A DNA stretch of 64,000 nt from Halobaculum halobium (GCF_030127145.1 NZ_CP126159.1:62001-126000); one strand, 5' to 3'. Positions 43,434-54,920 are shown, counted from the stretch's first letter. Numbers and translations: made by a program. Notes: generated by a model from the sequence alone, not told the origin.

Positions 43434-44330
43434 TCACCACTCGTGCGCGCCGCTGTCCGCTGGCCCGGTTGTTCGCTCCGCTTCAGCCACGCGGACGGAG
43501 CGCCGTCGGTTGCCGCCGGGCCAGACCAGTTCGTACTCGACGTCCGGTTCCCCGTCCCCGACCTGCTCAGACCAGCTCTCCTCCACGAGATCAATTGGCT
43601 CGCCGGCGACCTCCCACGTGACAGTCTCCCCGGGAGGCACCCGGCGCGAGAGGTGTGCGACAGGCCGATGTGGGTACCAGCCGTCGGCGTTGACGCCGCC
43701 GACGAACCAGCCGGGAACCTCGCCATCGTTTCTGACCGCGAACTCGAACACCGTTGTGCCGCCGGGTGAGACTGTCCCCGGCACTCGCCACTCGTCCAGT
43801 GTCAGCGTCGGTGCCGGCTCGGCCAGGAGTCGCCGCATCTGTTCGTCCGGTCGCCACGTGCCGGCCGGCCAGACGAGCGCGGCGTCGCTCGCATCGCCAG
43901 CCGCGGGGAGGTCGAACGCGACCCAGCCTGTCCCCATCTGGTTGGTGTACTGTTCGTCGCCCGACCCCTTCGACTGGCGTGCCGGAATCTGTTCCCATTG
44001 CCACGGCGCGTACTCCTCCCCGTCGAACCGGAACCGGAGGGCCGAACGCGAGGGCGGCGATCCCGAGTCCACGGACACCGACAGCACGAGGTACTGGCGG
44101 TCGGATCCCGCGACGAGTCGGTAGTAGTCGGTGTCCAGTTCGACGAGTGCCGGCTGGATCGCGTCGAGGTCGACGCGCAACTCACTCGCTGGGAGAGTCC
44201 CCGTCGTGGCGGTCGTCGCCGTGGATGCGTCGGTGCGTCGGTTCCTATGGTCGGCATCGCCGCCCCGGAGACAGCCGGCGGTGAGGGCACCAGCGCCGGC
44301 GAGCGCGGCCAACAGGGCGCGACGTCGCAT
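43434..44330 (-). CDS. Tat-exported haloarchaeal lipoprotein, unknown function
   Basis: A 298-aa lipoprotein. Start at 44330 (MRRRALLAALAGAGALTAGC) gives a signal with lipobox LTAGC near residue 20; a longer upstream frame lacks it. A Thr/Ala linker follows (to about 45), then a beta-rich extracytoplasmic domain with two halves: one (VELDTDYYRLVAGSDRQYLVLSVSVDSG, FDGEEYAPWQWEQIPARQSKGS) and an immunoglobulin-like one (TTVFEFAVRNDGEVPGWFVGGVN, VPPGETVTWEVAGEPIDL). No enzyme motif. Could be a surface or binding component; unassigned. Confidence 0.7.
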   Translation of the reverse strand: MRRRALLAALAGAGALTAGCLRGGDADHRNRRTDASTATTATTGTLPASELRVDLDAIQPALVELDTDYYRLVAGSDRQYLVLSVSVDSGSPPSRSALRFRFDGEEYAPWQWEQIPARQSKGSGDEQYTNQMGTGWVAFDLPAAGDASDAALVWPAGTWRPDEQMRRLLAEPAPTLTLDEWRVPGTVSPGGTTVFEFAVRNDGEVPGWFVGGVNADGWYPHRPVAHLSRRVPPGETVTWEVAGEPIDLVEESWSEQVGDGEPDVEYELVWPGGNRRRSVRVAEAERTTGPADSGAHEW

Positions 44331-44533
44331 GTCCGACTCTCCCAGTGGCGGCGCAATGTGCTTTCTGGAAGCACAAACGACGGGCTGAGCGGCGGCGACG
44401 GAGAACTCTGGGTCGATCTGCCCCCCGGTCTGCGATCTCTCCGTCGGCGTTATTTCTGAGCCGAGGACTGGCCACTTCCGAGGGAAGTCGATCCGACACA
44501 ACGCCTACGGTACACGACCGTGAACCCGGCGGC

Positions 44534-45685
44534 ATGGCCGATCCGACGCACCAAGAGCACCTCGACGGAACGCTGATCCGCGGCGGTACGAGCCGGGGGC
44601 TGTACGTGACGCCCGGCGAATTGCCGGACGACAGCGAGCGGCGTGACGAGGTGTTGATCGACATATTCGGGACGCCCGACCCGCTCCAAGTCGACGGGAT
44701 CGGCGGCGGGAACTCTCACACGAGCAAGGTGATGATCGTCGACGAGAGCGATCGCGACGACGCCGACGTCGCGTACACATTCGGGCAGATCGGGATCGAG
44801 AACGCCGTCGTCGACTGGTCGGGGAACTGCGGGAACCTGACGAGCGGCGTCGGCGTCTTCGCGCTCCGTTCGGGGCTCGTCGACACCGCGGCCCCAGAGA
44901 CTGAGCTAACCCTCTACAACACGAACACGGAGACGTACGTCGACCAAGTCGTTCCCGTCGCCGACGGCAAGCCGGCTGTCCGCGGCGACTACCGGGTCGA
45001 CGGCGTCCCGGGGACTGGCGCCCGGATCGACTCATACTTCCGACGCCCAGCGGGCGCGGTCACCGGTCGCCTGTTCCCGACCGGAGAGCGCGTCGAGACG
45101 GTCACCGTCGTCGGCGACGACTACGCCGTCTCGATCGTCGACGTAGCGAACCCGAACGTGTTCCTCAGGGCCCGCGACCTCGGACTCGACGGAACGGAGC
45201 TGCCTCAGGAGCTCAACGACCCGGAGTTGCTCGATCGACTCGAACTGATACGGGGGGCCGTCTGCGAGCGCCTCGGCCTCGTGGAGGACCGACGCGACGC
45301 GGCTGACCAGCGGGCCGCGGTCCCGCAGGTCGCGCTGGTGTCGGAGCCCCAGTCGTACGCCACTGTCTCTGGCGACCGCGTCGACGCCGCCGACGTCGAC
45401 GTCACCTCCCGCATCGTGACGACGCAGACGCCCCACCACTCCTACGCGACGACCGGCGCGATGTGTCTCGCCGCGGCGACCCGCCTCGGCGGAACGATCC
45501 CGGCTGAGTTCGCCCGACCCGGCGACGGACCGGACGTGACCATCGGTCATCCGAAGGGAACGATTACGATAGGCACCGAAACGGGGACCAGCGCGGGCGA
45601 ACCGACTATCGAACGCGTCCGCGTCAGCCGCACCGCTCGACTGCTTGTCGACGGTGAAATGTACTACCGGGCCGACGCCGAGTGA
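44534..45685 (+). CDS. PrpF-family isomerase (aconitate/methylitaconate/4-oxalomesaconate isomerase type)
   Basis: A 383-aa PrpF-type protein (DUF453 fold), two similar halves of the diaminopimelate-epimerase kind. Family features: GTLIRGGTSRGLYV, VDGIGGGNSHTSKVMIV, WSGNCGNLTSGVGVFAL (catalytic Cys region), ANPNVFLRARDLGL, TTQTPHHSYATTGAMCLAAATR and IGHPKGTITIG. PrpF relatives isomerise double bonds of methylaconitate, methylitaconate or 4-oxalomesaconate without cofactor. ATG at 44534 begins the domain; the frame is open further upstream but it is unrelated. With a KRCGH lyase and a malate-type dehydrogenase, a branched unsaturated diacid pathway is suggested. Confidence 0.87.
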   Translation: MADPTHQEHLDGTLIRGGTSRGLYVTPGELPDDSERRDEVLIDIFGTPDPLQVDGIGGGNSHTSKVMIVDESDRDDADVAYTFGQIGIENAVVDWSGNCGNLTSGVGVFALRSGLVDTAAPETELTLYNTNTETYVDQVVPVADGKPAVRGDYRVDGVPGTGARIDSYFRRPAGAVTGRLFPTGERVETVTVVGDDYAVSIVDVANPNVFLRARDLGLDGTELPQELNDPELLDRLELIRGAVCERLGLVEDRRDAADQRAAVPQVALVSEPQSYATVSGDRVDAADVDVTSRIVTTQTPHHSYATTGAMCLAAATRLGGTIPAEFARPGDGPDVTIGHPKGTITIGTETGTSAGEPTIERVRVSRTARLLVDGEMYYRADAE

Positions 45686-45826
45686 GCTGACACCGCCGAA
45701 CCGGGTGCCACCCGTTGGGCCGGCGGGCCCGGCGCGGGGTCGGCCTCAGCTACCGAGACCTACTCCGAGACCGACCTCGTCACGCGAGACCAAGGTTCAA
45801 ATGCACATCCGCCGAATCGGGTCGCC

Positions 45827-47915
<2,089 letters not shown>

Positions 47916-47987
47916 TAGCCAGACAGTCACACCTCGGGAGAAAGGCGTTGACGAGCGTATCGCAGTGAGTGGCGCAATCGAATAGAC

Positions 47988-48191
47988 ACCGCTCCAGAAC
48001 GTCCCGGTGGACGTGGGGGCGATTTGGTCGAGACCGAGATCCACACCGGGGACTGTGCTGTGCTCGGCGTCGGCTTCTGGATCGTCCGGCAGCCCCGACT
48101 GCACGTAGACTTTCGTTCCGATGTGGACGAAAGACGTGTCCGTCGTGTCGCCGTCGTATACCTCCGGGTCGACAATACCCGTGCGACGCAC
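47988..48191 (-). pseudogene. TnpB fragment (IS200/IS605, IS1341 type)
   Basis: A minus-strand fragment with the RuvC-I region of TnpB: the segment HSTVPGVDLGLDQIA followed by PTSTGTFWSG is characteristic, with the catalytic Asp in GVDLG. About 45 residues before it (VYDGDTTDTSFVHIGTKVYVQSGLPDDPEA) also fit the beta-rich N-terminal part. No start, no RuvC-II/III or zinc ribbon and no hairpin end is near, so the element is dead. It sits between two convergent intact genes. Confidence 0.6.
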
Positions 48192-48259
48192 CTCCGCCGT
48201 ACTTCAGATGGATTCGGTTTGCTAGAGTGAGGCACCACAAAGTCTACAGGTGGAACTAG

Positions 48260-49198
48260 TTACTCGGCCGCCCGCCACGCCTGCACTGCAGAGTACGGGG
48301 GAATGGCACCGCGAGCCCCCGCTTCTTGAATTGACAATGCTCCGGCGACAGTCGCGGACTCAACCGCTTCTCGTAGCGAGTCGCCCTGGGCAAGCCGTCC
48401 GCCAAGGAACCCCGTGAATGTGTCACCCGCACCCGTTGTATCGACAGGTGGCAGATCCGGTGGATCGACGCTGAATTGGGTTCCGTTGTCGACGTGAACA
48501 GGGTTTCCGCCACGCGTATGGATTACCGTCCCATCAAAGGCTTCCAGCGCTCCGCGCAATCGTTCACACTCGCGTTCGTTGGGCGTCACGATATCGACCG
48601 CACGGCAGTCAAACACCCGTTCTACACCAGCAACTGGTGCCGGATCGACGATCACTGTCGGTCTGGATTCTGCTGTCGCAAGCGTCTGGAGGAGATCACA
48701 GACAGGAGCAATCGGGATCTCATTTTGTACTAAGAGATACTCAGCCGCTTGGATCGCCTCGTACTGCTCACTGATGTAGGTGCTGTCGACGGACTCGTTT
48801 GCGCCGGCGTGAACGACGATCCGGTTTTCGCCATCGTCGGTGACGAAGACATGGGCTGTTCCTGTCTCTGCAGACGTTACACCGACTTGGTCGACTCGGA
48901 CCCCGGACTGCCGGAGCGTGTTGAGTACGTCGAAGTCAGCGTGGTCGGAACCGACCTTCCCCAGCAGCATACTCTCCGCCTGTGCAGCGGCTGCGGCGAC
49001 AGCCTGATTGGCGCCTTTCCCACCGTGGAACCTCGTCGTCGGGAGATCGCCAAATTCTGCTGGGGTCTCAGCGACGGCGACTGTGTCTCCGGATTCCGGA
49101 AACCACTCGAAGTTCGCATGGAGATCAGTCAGCGTTGACTTCGTGACTCGATGGACCCTGTCGATGTTAATACTGCCCAGGCTAACGATCTCCGTCAT
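48260..49198 (-). CDS. ribokinase-family carbohydrate kinase
   Basis: A 312-aa PfkB-family kinase. Motif 1: FHGGKGANQAVAAAAAQ; motif 2: DTTGAGDTFTGFLGGRLAQ with the catalytic Asp. The overall sequence (MTEIVSLGSINIDRVHRV, LGKVGSDHADFDVLNTLRQSGVRV, VIVDPAPVAGVERVFD, VTPNERECERL) is closest to ribokinases; deoxyribose or other sugar substrates cannot be excluded. No sugar transporter is adjacent. ATG at 49198 chosen; a TATA-like stretch precedes at about 49225. Confidence 0.87.
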   Translation of the reverse strand: MTEIVSLGSINIDRVHRVTKSTLTDLHANFEWFPESGDTVAVAETPAEFGDLPTTRFHGGKGANQAVAAAAAQAESMLLGKVGSDHADFDVLNTLRQSGVRVDQVGVTSAETGTAHVFVTDDGENRIVVHAGANESVDSTYISEQYEAIQAAEYLLVQNEIPIAPVCDLLQTLATAESRPTVIVDPAPVAGVERVFDCRAVDIVTPNERECERLRGALEAFDGTVIHTRGGNPVHVDNGTQFSVDPPDLPPVDTTGAGDTFTGFLGGRLAQGDSLREAVESATVAGALSIQEAGARGAIPPYSAVQAWRAAE

Positions 49199-49236
49199 CG
49201 GATATCAGTTTCAACTGTCCGCTCTTCAAAAACAGT

Positions 49237-49255
49237 GGCTCTGTTGAGCCGCTCA
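49237..49255 (+). repeat. solo copy of the GCTCTGTTGA-type repeat
   Basis: GGCTCTGTTGAGCCGCTCA, matching the right-end repeat of the 21.8-22.8 kb segment at 16 of 19 bases. It lies alone between the kinase and the propeller gene with no transposase. Low complexity of the match means chance is possible. Confidence 0.3.
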
Positions 49256-49397
49256 GCAGCTGATACAAGCGGCGTAATGAAAATCGGCGTTGGACTCGGT
49301 GCGTTTCCAGCAGGTCAATACGATCGTGGACTCATCCCACAGACTGGGCAGTCCAACAGGGCCAAGAGATATTATACCGGGTCCAGACGTTGAAGTG

Positions 49398-50588
49398 ATG
49401 CCCTCCAGACGCGCAGTGCTCGCCGGTCTCAACGGTGGGGCTCTCGCATCGCTCACGGGATGTGTGAGTACCGACGGAACTGCAGCGACCCCCGGCACTG
49501 AGACAGATACGACGTGGCCGATGGTCGGCGCTGACCGCATGCGGTCCGGCTACCTCCCCTTGGCGGCCGCTCCACGCTCATCACCAAGTGAGCGGTTTAC
49601 CGCGCCGCTTGAGGGAACGCCGATCGGCCAACCGATCATCGCAGATGGCGTGGCCCTCCAATCGACGTGGTACGGAGTCGAAGCCTTCGATGCGGTGACT
49701 GGCGAGTCCATGTGGCGGTTTCGAGACGAAGAGCCGGACGAAACTGCCGTCCAATATCAGCCACCAGCCGTGCACAATGGGCGCGCATATGTCGGAACCG
49801 AATCAGGGGTTATCGCACTCAATGTAGAATCAGGGGAGGAACAATGGCGTGTCGACACCGCCAGTCGAGTCTCGGCTCCGCCAGTGGCGGGATACGATTG
49901 GAACACCCTGTACATCGGCACTCTCGATGGTACTATCCTGGCGGTTTCTCTCAAGGAGAGGTCATCAAGTTCGCCGGGGACGGTCCAATGGAGAAAGACG
50001 GTGTACGGGGAGATCAATCGCCTCGTGTCCCAGCACGTCGCTGGCGTGACGGCGGGGACAACAGGTGGAGAAGTGTATATGGTCTATGATGGCCGTGGGC
50101 TCTGGCGAACGAAGGTCCCGGGTGGCGTCACGGCGATGACGGCCGAGCAGGGAAACTCACTGTACGTTGCAACATTCGGCGGGGGCGTTCTGAAACTGCG
50201 GACTGCCGCCCACGCCGGTCGCGTGAGTTGGCACGCCGAAGACGGGCCGGTTGCACAGGGCCTTCTCGTTCGTGCTGACGGTGCCTTGTACGGCGCCGAT
50301 GGCGGTGGGCTCACGAGGCTGGATATCGACCACGGACGCGAACAGTGGACGTTCGATGACGCTGCAAGCAGCGTGCCCGCAGCCGCCGGTGACACGCTGT
50401 ACATCGGCGGAAGCGATAGCATCCTCGCCTACAAACTCTCCGGCGGAACAGGTGTCGCCGGAGCGCGGATCGATCCACTGCGGTGGCAGTATAGCCACGG
50501 CGGTGGCTCCGCCTCGGGTGTGAGTATCGCCGACGGCGCAGTCTTCGCGGCTATTGGCGACGGCCAGCGGCTTCTCGCACTGGAGTGA
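49398..50588 (+). CDS. PQQ-like beta-propeller Tat lipoprotein
   Basis: A 396-aa lipoprotein: Tat-like signal (SRRAVLAGLNGGALASLTGC, lipobox LTGC near residue 20), then about seven PQQ-like blades (GVEAFDAVTGESMWRF, YVGTESGVIALNVESGEEQWRV, YIGTLDGTILAVSL, YVATFGGGVLKLR, YGADGGGLTRLDIDHGREQWTF, YIGGSDSILAYKL). No quinone-binding residues or catalytic domain are evident, so it is a scaffold- or adhesion-type propeller anchored outside the membrane. The ATG at 49398 gives the shortest protein with a full signal. Confidence 0.83.
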   Translation: MPSRRAVLAGLNGGALASLTGCVSTDGTAATPGTETDTTWPMVGADRMRSGYLPLAAAPRSSPSERFTAPLEGTPIGQPIIADGVALQSTWYGVEAFDAVTGESMWRFRDEEPDETAVQYQPPAVHNGRAYVGTESGVIALNVESGEEQWRVDTASRVSAPPVAGYDWNTLYIGTLDGTILAVSLKERSSSSPGTVQWRKTVYGEINRLVSQHVAGVTAGTTGGEVYMVYDGRGLWRTKVPGGVTAMTAEQGNSLYVATFGGGVLKLRTAAHAGRVSWHAEDGPVAQGLLVRADGALYGADGGGLTRLDIDHGREQWTFDDAASSVPAAAGDTLYIGGSDSILAYKLSGGTGVAGARIDPLRWQYSHGGGSASGVSIADGAVFAAIGDGQRLLALE

Positions 50589-50944
50589 CTATACCGTCTC
50601 TGGTCCTAGTGAACCCTTCACACACGCTTGCGGTTTGCTGAGAAGCCAGCGTTCCATCGAAGCTCTGTTGCTTGGGAGACAATCACTGCCAGCAACACCG
50701 TAGGCCGACGCCGAGTGGGACACCACCCGACTGAATGGGAACTCGTGCTGAATATGCTCTCTGTATGTTGCACGCAATTCCTGTCCCCTTCTGGTGAGTT
50801 CGACAGAGCAAATTTGATCACCCTGACAGTTCGGAGCCGCGACCGTCGCAGCACCGGGACTCTCGTAGTGCACCGCTCGGGCTCGGAGAAAGTGTCTCTG
50901 GATATCTCGACGCGAGTCGGGTTCGGTCGCGGCTACCGACACGG
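50589..50944. other. intergenic region with possible remnant
   Basis: No intact gene. On the minus strand one frame contains a protein-like stretch (CSVELTRRGQELRATYREHIQHEFPF) at about 50740-50820, possibly the tail of a lost regulator; start and upstream context are absent. Plus strand shows nothing. Confidence 0.2.
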
Positions 50945-51817
50945 CTAGGCTCCTCCCGGAATGGTGATGGGCTCGAACCGCTGGAGGCCGAAGTACGTGT
51001 TTACCACGGCGCCGAACCCGACGACTGCGATCGCTAGTTGTGCGAGTCCACCGAGGAACGGTACGAACCCGAAGAGCTCGAGGGCGAGCAGGAGCGTGCC
51101 GATTCCGGCGAGCGTCGCGACGCCGTCTGATTCGATCGGAAGGCGCGTTCCGATGAGATACCCGAACACGGCTTGACCGTAGAGAATGGTCAGGAACTCG
51201 GCGAACAGCCCGACGATGGCGAGCGGGAGCAGGACGAGGGTGAACGCCATATAGACGAACAGGACGAGCAGCGTCGTTGCACCGAGGCTGCCGACGACGG
51301 CGCTGACAAGCGCGTGGTCGGTGATCGCCGCGCCGACGTTCTCGATGACGAGCGGGTGTCGGTCGACCAGCCACCACCCGAACGCGCCGAGGACGAGGAA
51401 TTGGAGGAGGAAGCCCCCGGCCCGCTGTGCGGGCGAACTGGAAGGGGTTGGTGCCTCGAATTGGGAGACGCGGCCCACCGATGCATCCGAACTGACCGCG
51501 GCCGATCCCGAATACGTCTGAAGGGACCCGGTCACAGTCGCGGCGTCGTCTACCGAGAGATTCCCGTTGAGGAGAGTCACGTCCCCGTCGACGGTCCCCT
51601 CGATGGCTGCGCTGCCGCCGATCACGTAGATGTCGCCGTCCACTGTCGCGTCCGCGGGGACGGTGGTGGTCCCGCCGGCGACCACGTGGACGTCCGCGAG
51701 CGAATCGAGGTCGGTGGCGCCTTGGAACGTCACGGACATCTCTTGCACGTCGCCGCCGCCGACGGAGAGCATGAGGAGGACGACGATGAGAAGCGGGATG
51801 GCTTCCGTCGGACTCAC
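50945..51817 (-). CDS. bactofilin-like polymer-forming membrane protein
   Basis: A 290-aa protein. Hydrophobic start (about 3-17), then a short bactofilin-like beta-helix segment (VHVVAGGTTTVPADATVDGDIYVIGGSAAIEGTVDGDVTLLNGNLSVDDAATVTGSL, about 45-100), then four to five transmembrane helices in the C-terminal half (VLGAFGWWLV, SLGATTLLVLFVYMAFTLVLLPLAIVG, LAIAVVGFGAVVNTYFGL). Start GTG at 51815-51817 overlaps the TGA of the transporter gene upstream by 4 nt (GTGA), so translation is coupled. The combination suggests a membrane-bound scaffold; partner unknown. Confidence 0.75.
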   Translation of the reverse strand: MSPTEAIPLLIVVLLMLSVGGGDVQEMSVTFQGATDLDSLADVHVVAGGTTTVPADATVDGDIYVIGGSAAIEGTVDGDVTLLNGNLSVDDAATVTGSLQTYSGSAAVSSDASVGRVSQFEAPTPSSSPAQRAGGFLLQFLVLGAFGWWLVDRHPLVIENVGAAITDHALVSAVVGSLGATTLLVLFVYMAFTLVLLPLAIVGLFAEFLTILYGQAVFGYLIGTRLPIESDGVATLAGIGTLLLALELFGFVPFLGGLAQLAIAVVGFGAVVNTYFGLQRFEPITIPGGA

Positions 51818-53127
51818 GCGCTCGCACCTCCGTCGCCGCGAGCGAGTTCGACCATCCGTCTCGCGTACAGACCCACGGCGAGCCCGAACAAGAGGAGTAG
51901 CGAGAGTGCCTGCACCACGTTCAGATGTGAAAGGAGCGTGAGCTCGGTCGCCTGGAAGTACAGCGCGAGCGCGGTACTGGAGAACGTGGCGAGCCATCCG
52001 GCGACGCCGATCCCGATCGCTGAATGGGTGCCGATCGTCTGCGGCGTGGAGAGGTCGGGCCAGAGTGCGAAGTTCAGCGTCGTGTAGAAACTCACCGCGA
52101 CTGCGTAGCTGGCGGGATTCAGCGGGGACGTTCCGTTCCCCGCGATCGCGGGAAACACCGCGGCGAATCGCAGGTCGGACGTGTACATGACGTGTGTGAG
52201 AGCGAACAGTGCGAACGTCCAGAGGAAGATCCGCGAGAGCGAGTAGTTCGCGTAGATGACCCCGGCCATCACCGCGCCGACGACGTGTGCGGCGGCGATG
52301 AACAGCCGCGTCGAGAGGTCCGGCGACTGCCAGGAACTCAGCAGAAGCGACGGCGTGTCAATAATCCGAAGAAATCCGAGGCTATCGATGAAGAACACGC
52401 CGAACATCAAGACGACCGGGACCACGAACGCCAGATTCCGCGCCCGAATCGGTTCCCCGCGACAGAACCGTCCGGTACCGTACCGCTCGTGTTGCGCGCC
52501 GAGCGCGTCGAGGACCGCATCGAGACGATCGAAACTGGCGAACGACAGGACGCCAAGCAGCAGGAGCCCCGGTGCCATCGCGGCCACCAGTACTCGACTG
52601 AAAACGTCGACTGACCAGGAAAGCGAAATCGCGTTCGCTAGAAAATATGCGATCGCCGTGATCGCTGCGGCGACGTATCCGCGGTCCGGAACCGGAACGA
52701 GATCGATGGCGAGCGAGAAGGAAACGGGAAAGCCGACACCGAGCCCGACCGACGCGAAGACGATCCACGCGCCGAACGCGGGGACGGTCCGAATCGTCGG
52801 GGCGACGAGCGTGAGTGCGAACTGAACGCAGACGACGCCGAACAGCAGTCGGAGTTTCGTTCGGAGGTCCGTGCTCCAACCGCTTCGGTCCATCGTCAAG
52901 CCGGTCACGGCTGCGACGAGGAGTGTCACGAGTGCGAGCGCAGCCATCCACATCGAGACGGCCGTTTCGGTCATCCCGACGAGCCGCGTGCCGAGGTCGA
53001 TGAGCCCCAACTGGACGAACGTGATGTTGTAATAGTAGCCGGCGACCATCAGCGCGACGAAGAGCGCGTATCCGGACACTGTCGTCCACCGCTGTTTCCG
53101 TACGTGCGGTATGTGTTCGCTGCCCAT
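51814..53127 (-). CDS. MFS-like twelve-helix transporter
   Basis: A 437-aa polytopic protein with twelve hydrophobic segments in two sets of six separated by a longer cytoplasmic loop (ALGAQHERYGTGRFCRGEPIRARN). Helix 2-3 loop TGLTMDRSGWS resembles the MFS G-x-x-x-D-R motif. Substrate unknown. It is the first gene of a coupled pair with the bactofilin-like protein. A TATA-like ATTTAAGT (53163-53169) lies about 36 nt upstream and a perfect inverted repeat just beyond it. Confidence 0.8.
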   Translation of the reverse strand: MGSEHIPHVRKQRWTTVSGYALFVALMVAGYYYNITFVQLGLIDLGTRLVGMTETAVSMWMAALALVTLLVAAVTGLTMDRSGWSTDLRTKLRLLFGVVCVQFALTLVAPTIRTVPAFGAWIVFASVGLGVGFPVSFSLAIDLVPVPDRGYVAAAITAIAYFLANAISLSWSVDVFSRVLVAAMAPGLLLLGVLSFASFDRLDAVLDALGAQHERYGTGRFCRGEPIRARNLAFVVPVVLMFGVFFIDSLGFLRIIDTPSLLLSSWQSPDLSTRLFIAAAHVVGAVMAGVIYANYSLSRIFLWTFALFALTHVMYTSDLRFAAVFPAIAGNGTSPLNPASYAVAVSFYTTLNFALWPDLSTPQTIGTHSAIGIGVAGWLATFSSTALALYFQATELTLLSHLNVVQALSLLLLFGLAVGLYARRMVELARGDGGASA

Positions 53128-53174
53128 TCGGACGTTCTTGATACGTCGTGAGAGTGCGTTGTACTTAAATCGGT

Positions 53175-53188
53175 GTCACAGATGTGAC
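53175..53188. promoter_or_regulatory. inverted repeat upstream of MFS-like/bactofilin pair
   Basis: GTCACA-GA-TGTGAC, two perfect 6-bp arms directly upstream of the minus-strand TATA-like element. Candidate operator for the coupled pair. The remainder of 53189-53610 shows no gene. Confidence 0.45.
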
Positions 53189-53610
53189 TTGTGTCCTGTG
53201 GTGTGGCGTCAGTAGGCGCTGTTCCAGCCGCCCGGTAACCCCTCTCAGAGACTGAGCATCCTGCACAAGAATCGCACAGTTGAGAATACGGAGAGTCCAG
53301 GTTGGAACTGCTTGGGTAAGTTCCGGAGTGTCAGAGGCCTCCCCGAACCTCAGCTAACGATTGGGTTGAGCGGTAAAATACACACAGTGTCACTCTCTTC
53401 CTCACGACACACGACCGGTCACCGCTACTGGCGGTGGTTCCCGCACGGGAGCGGCTTTGGACTGGTTCATTTGGCCGATCAGCCGAGTTCCTGACGTGCC
53501 CTACGTCGGTTGTGTCCGAGGCGACGGCCGATTCTACCAAGTGCGGGCGACCTGGTGCGTCGCAAAGCCACACCGGAGCCGACATACGCCTCCCGGGCAA
53601 ACACGGTCCC

Positions 53611-54534
53611 GTGACTGACGCCTCCGACACTCGCGGGTACCAACGTCTCTTCGGCGGTGACGGGCTGACGTTCGGCGCGGGCTTCCCGCTGACAGATGCC
53701 CGCGAATCGCGTCCGGCGGTCGACGAGGAAATGCGGCTGGCCGCACACGCTGAGTCAGTCGGCTTCGACGGTTTGTGGGCACGGGACGTGCCGCTGTACT
53801 GGCCGCGGTTCGGTGACGCCGGACAGACGTACGACACCTGGCCGTGGCTGAGCCACGTCGCCGCCCACACCGACGAGGTCGCGATCGGCACCGCGAGCGT
53901 CGTCCTCCCGCTCCGTCACCCGCTACACGTCGCCAAAAGCGCCGCGACGGTCGACCGTCTCTCGGACGGCCGGTTGGTGATGGGCATCGCCACCGGGGAC
54001 CGCGACCCGGAGTTCCCGGCGTTCGGCGTCGACATCGACGACCGAGGCGAGCGATTTCGCGAGTCAGTCGACCTGCTCCGGACCGTCTGGCGCGGGGAAT
54101 TCCCTGAAGTCGAGGGCTCGTGGGGCGAACTCGATGGTGATCTCGATGTGGTTCCAAAGCCAGTCGGCGGAACGATCCCCTTGCTACCCACCGGGTTTGC
54201 CCGCCAGTCGATCGAGTGGATCGCAGACAACGGTGACGGATGGTTCTTCTATCACCTCCCCGAGTCGACGCTGGAATCGACCCTCGACGACTGGCGAACC
54301 GCCGCCGGTGAGACGCCGTACGCGATGGCGGTCCGGACCGAACTCGCAGACGACCCAGAGGCGGGACCGGAGCACCGACACCTCGGCTATCGCGCGGGCG
54401 CCGAGTGGTTCGTCGAGTACTTCCGCGACCTCGACGCGATGGGTGTGGACCACGTACTGGTCTCGCCCGCCGGCGGTGACGATCCCGAAGCGTCGCTGAC
54501 GCGGTTCGCCGAGGCGGTGATCGACCGCGTGTGA
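53611..54534 (+). CDS. LLM-class flavin-dependent oxidoreductase
   Basis: A 307-aa luciferase-like/F420- or FMN-dependent oxidoreductase: LTFGAGFPLTDARES, AAHAESVGFDGLWARDVPLYWPRFGDAGQTYDTWPWLSHVAAHT, IGTASVVLPLRHPLHVAKSAATVDRLSDGRLVMGIATGDRDPEFPAFG. The haloarchaeal members may use F420 since the group makes it. Start GTG at 53611 gives MTDASDTRGYQRLFG; the open frame further upstream is unrelated. Physiological substrate unknown. Confidence 0.87.
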   Translation: MTDASDTRGYQRLFGGDGLTFGAGFPLTDARESRPAVDEEMRLAAHAESVGFDGLWARDVPLYWPRFGDAGQTYDTWPWLSHVAAHTDEVAIGTASVVLPLRHPLHVAKSAATVDRLSDGRLVMGIATGDRDPEFPAFGVDIDDRGERFRESVDLLRTVWRGEFPEVEGSWGELDGDLDVVPKPVGGTIPLLPTGFARQSIEWIADNGDGWFFYHLPESTLESTLDDWRTAAGETPYAMAVRTELADDPEAGPEHRHLGYRAGAEWFVEYFRDLDAMGVDHVLVSPAGGDDPEASLTRFAEAVIDRV

Positions 54535-54603
54535 ACCGAACGGTACTGCGAACTCCATTGTCGATTCCTGATGATTGAATAGGTGGGACTCGTATCGGGT
54601 GAC

Positions 54604-54831
54604 ATGGACATCGACACGGAGGAGTTGCTCACGTCGCTGACGAAGCGCGAGGACAACGCCGCGATCAAGTCGTACCAGAACACCGTCGCGGTGGCGTGTC
54701 CCGCCTGTGGCGACCCGTTCGACGACCTCGTCGTCTGCAAACAGAACCCGACGAGCCTCGACCTGTCGAAGCAACTGGACCTGTGTGTCGGCGTCGACGA
54801 CGGACAGGCGTACATCTTCACGCACAGCTAA
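54604..54831 (+). CDS. small Cys-containing haloarchaeal protein
   Basis: A 75-aa soluble protein with CPACGDPFDDLVVCKQNPTSLDLSKQLDLCVGVDDGQAYIFTHS: one CxxC, then two further Cys that could complete a zinc site. I recall similar proteins near archaellum genes (DUF7385, 'flagella cluster protein') but no archaellum genes are here. ATG at 54604; an upstream ATG at 54583 is an alternative. Confidence 0.72.
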   Translation: MDIDTEELLTSLTKREDNAAIKSYQNTVAVACPACGDPFDDLVVCKQNPTSLDLSKQLDLCVGVDDGQAYIFTHS

Positions 54832-54920
54832 CAGAGTCACGCACGCCGAAGCGGATACGACTCGGTTGACCGTCCGATCGACACCGTGTCGGTTATGCCC
54901 AGGCGTCGCCACGGTTGACC

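Noticed and set aside
50589-51827. 412-codon minus-strand frame overlapping the bactofilin-like gene
   Set aside because: Arg-rich, low-complexity translation typical of an off-frame reading; the frame ending at 50945 has clear beta-helix and membrane features.
53175-53188. CRP-type binding site
   Set aside because: The half-sites are in the inverse order (GTCACA before TGTGAC, spacer 2 nt), not TGTGA-N6-TCACA, and CRP is not expected in haloarchaea.
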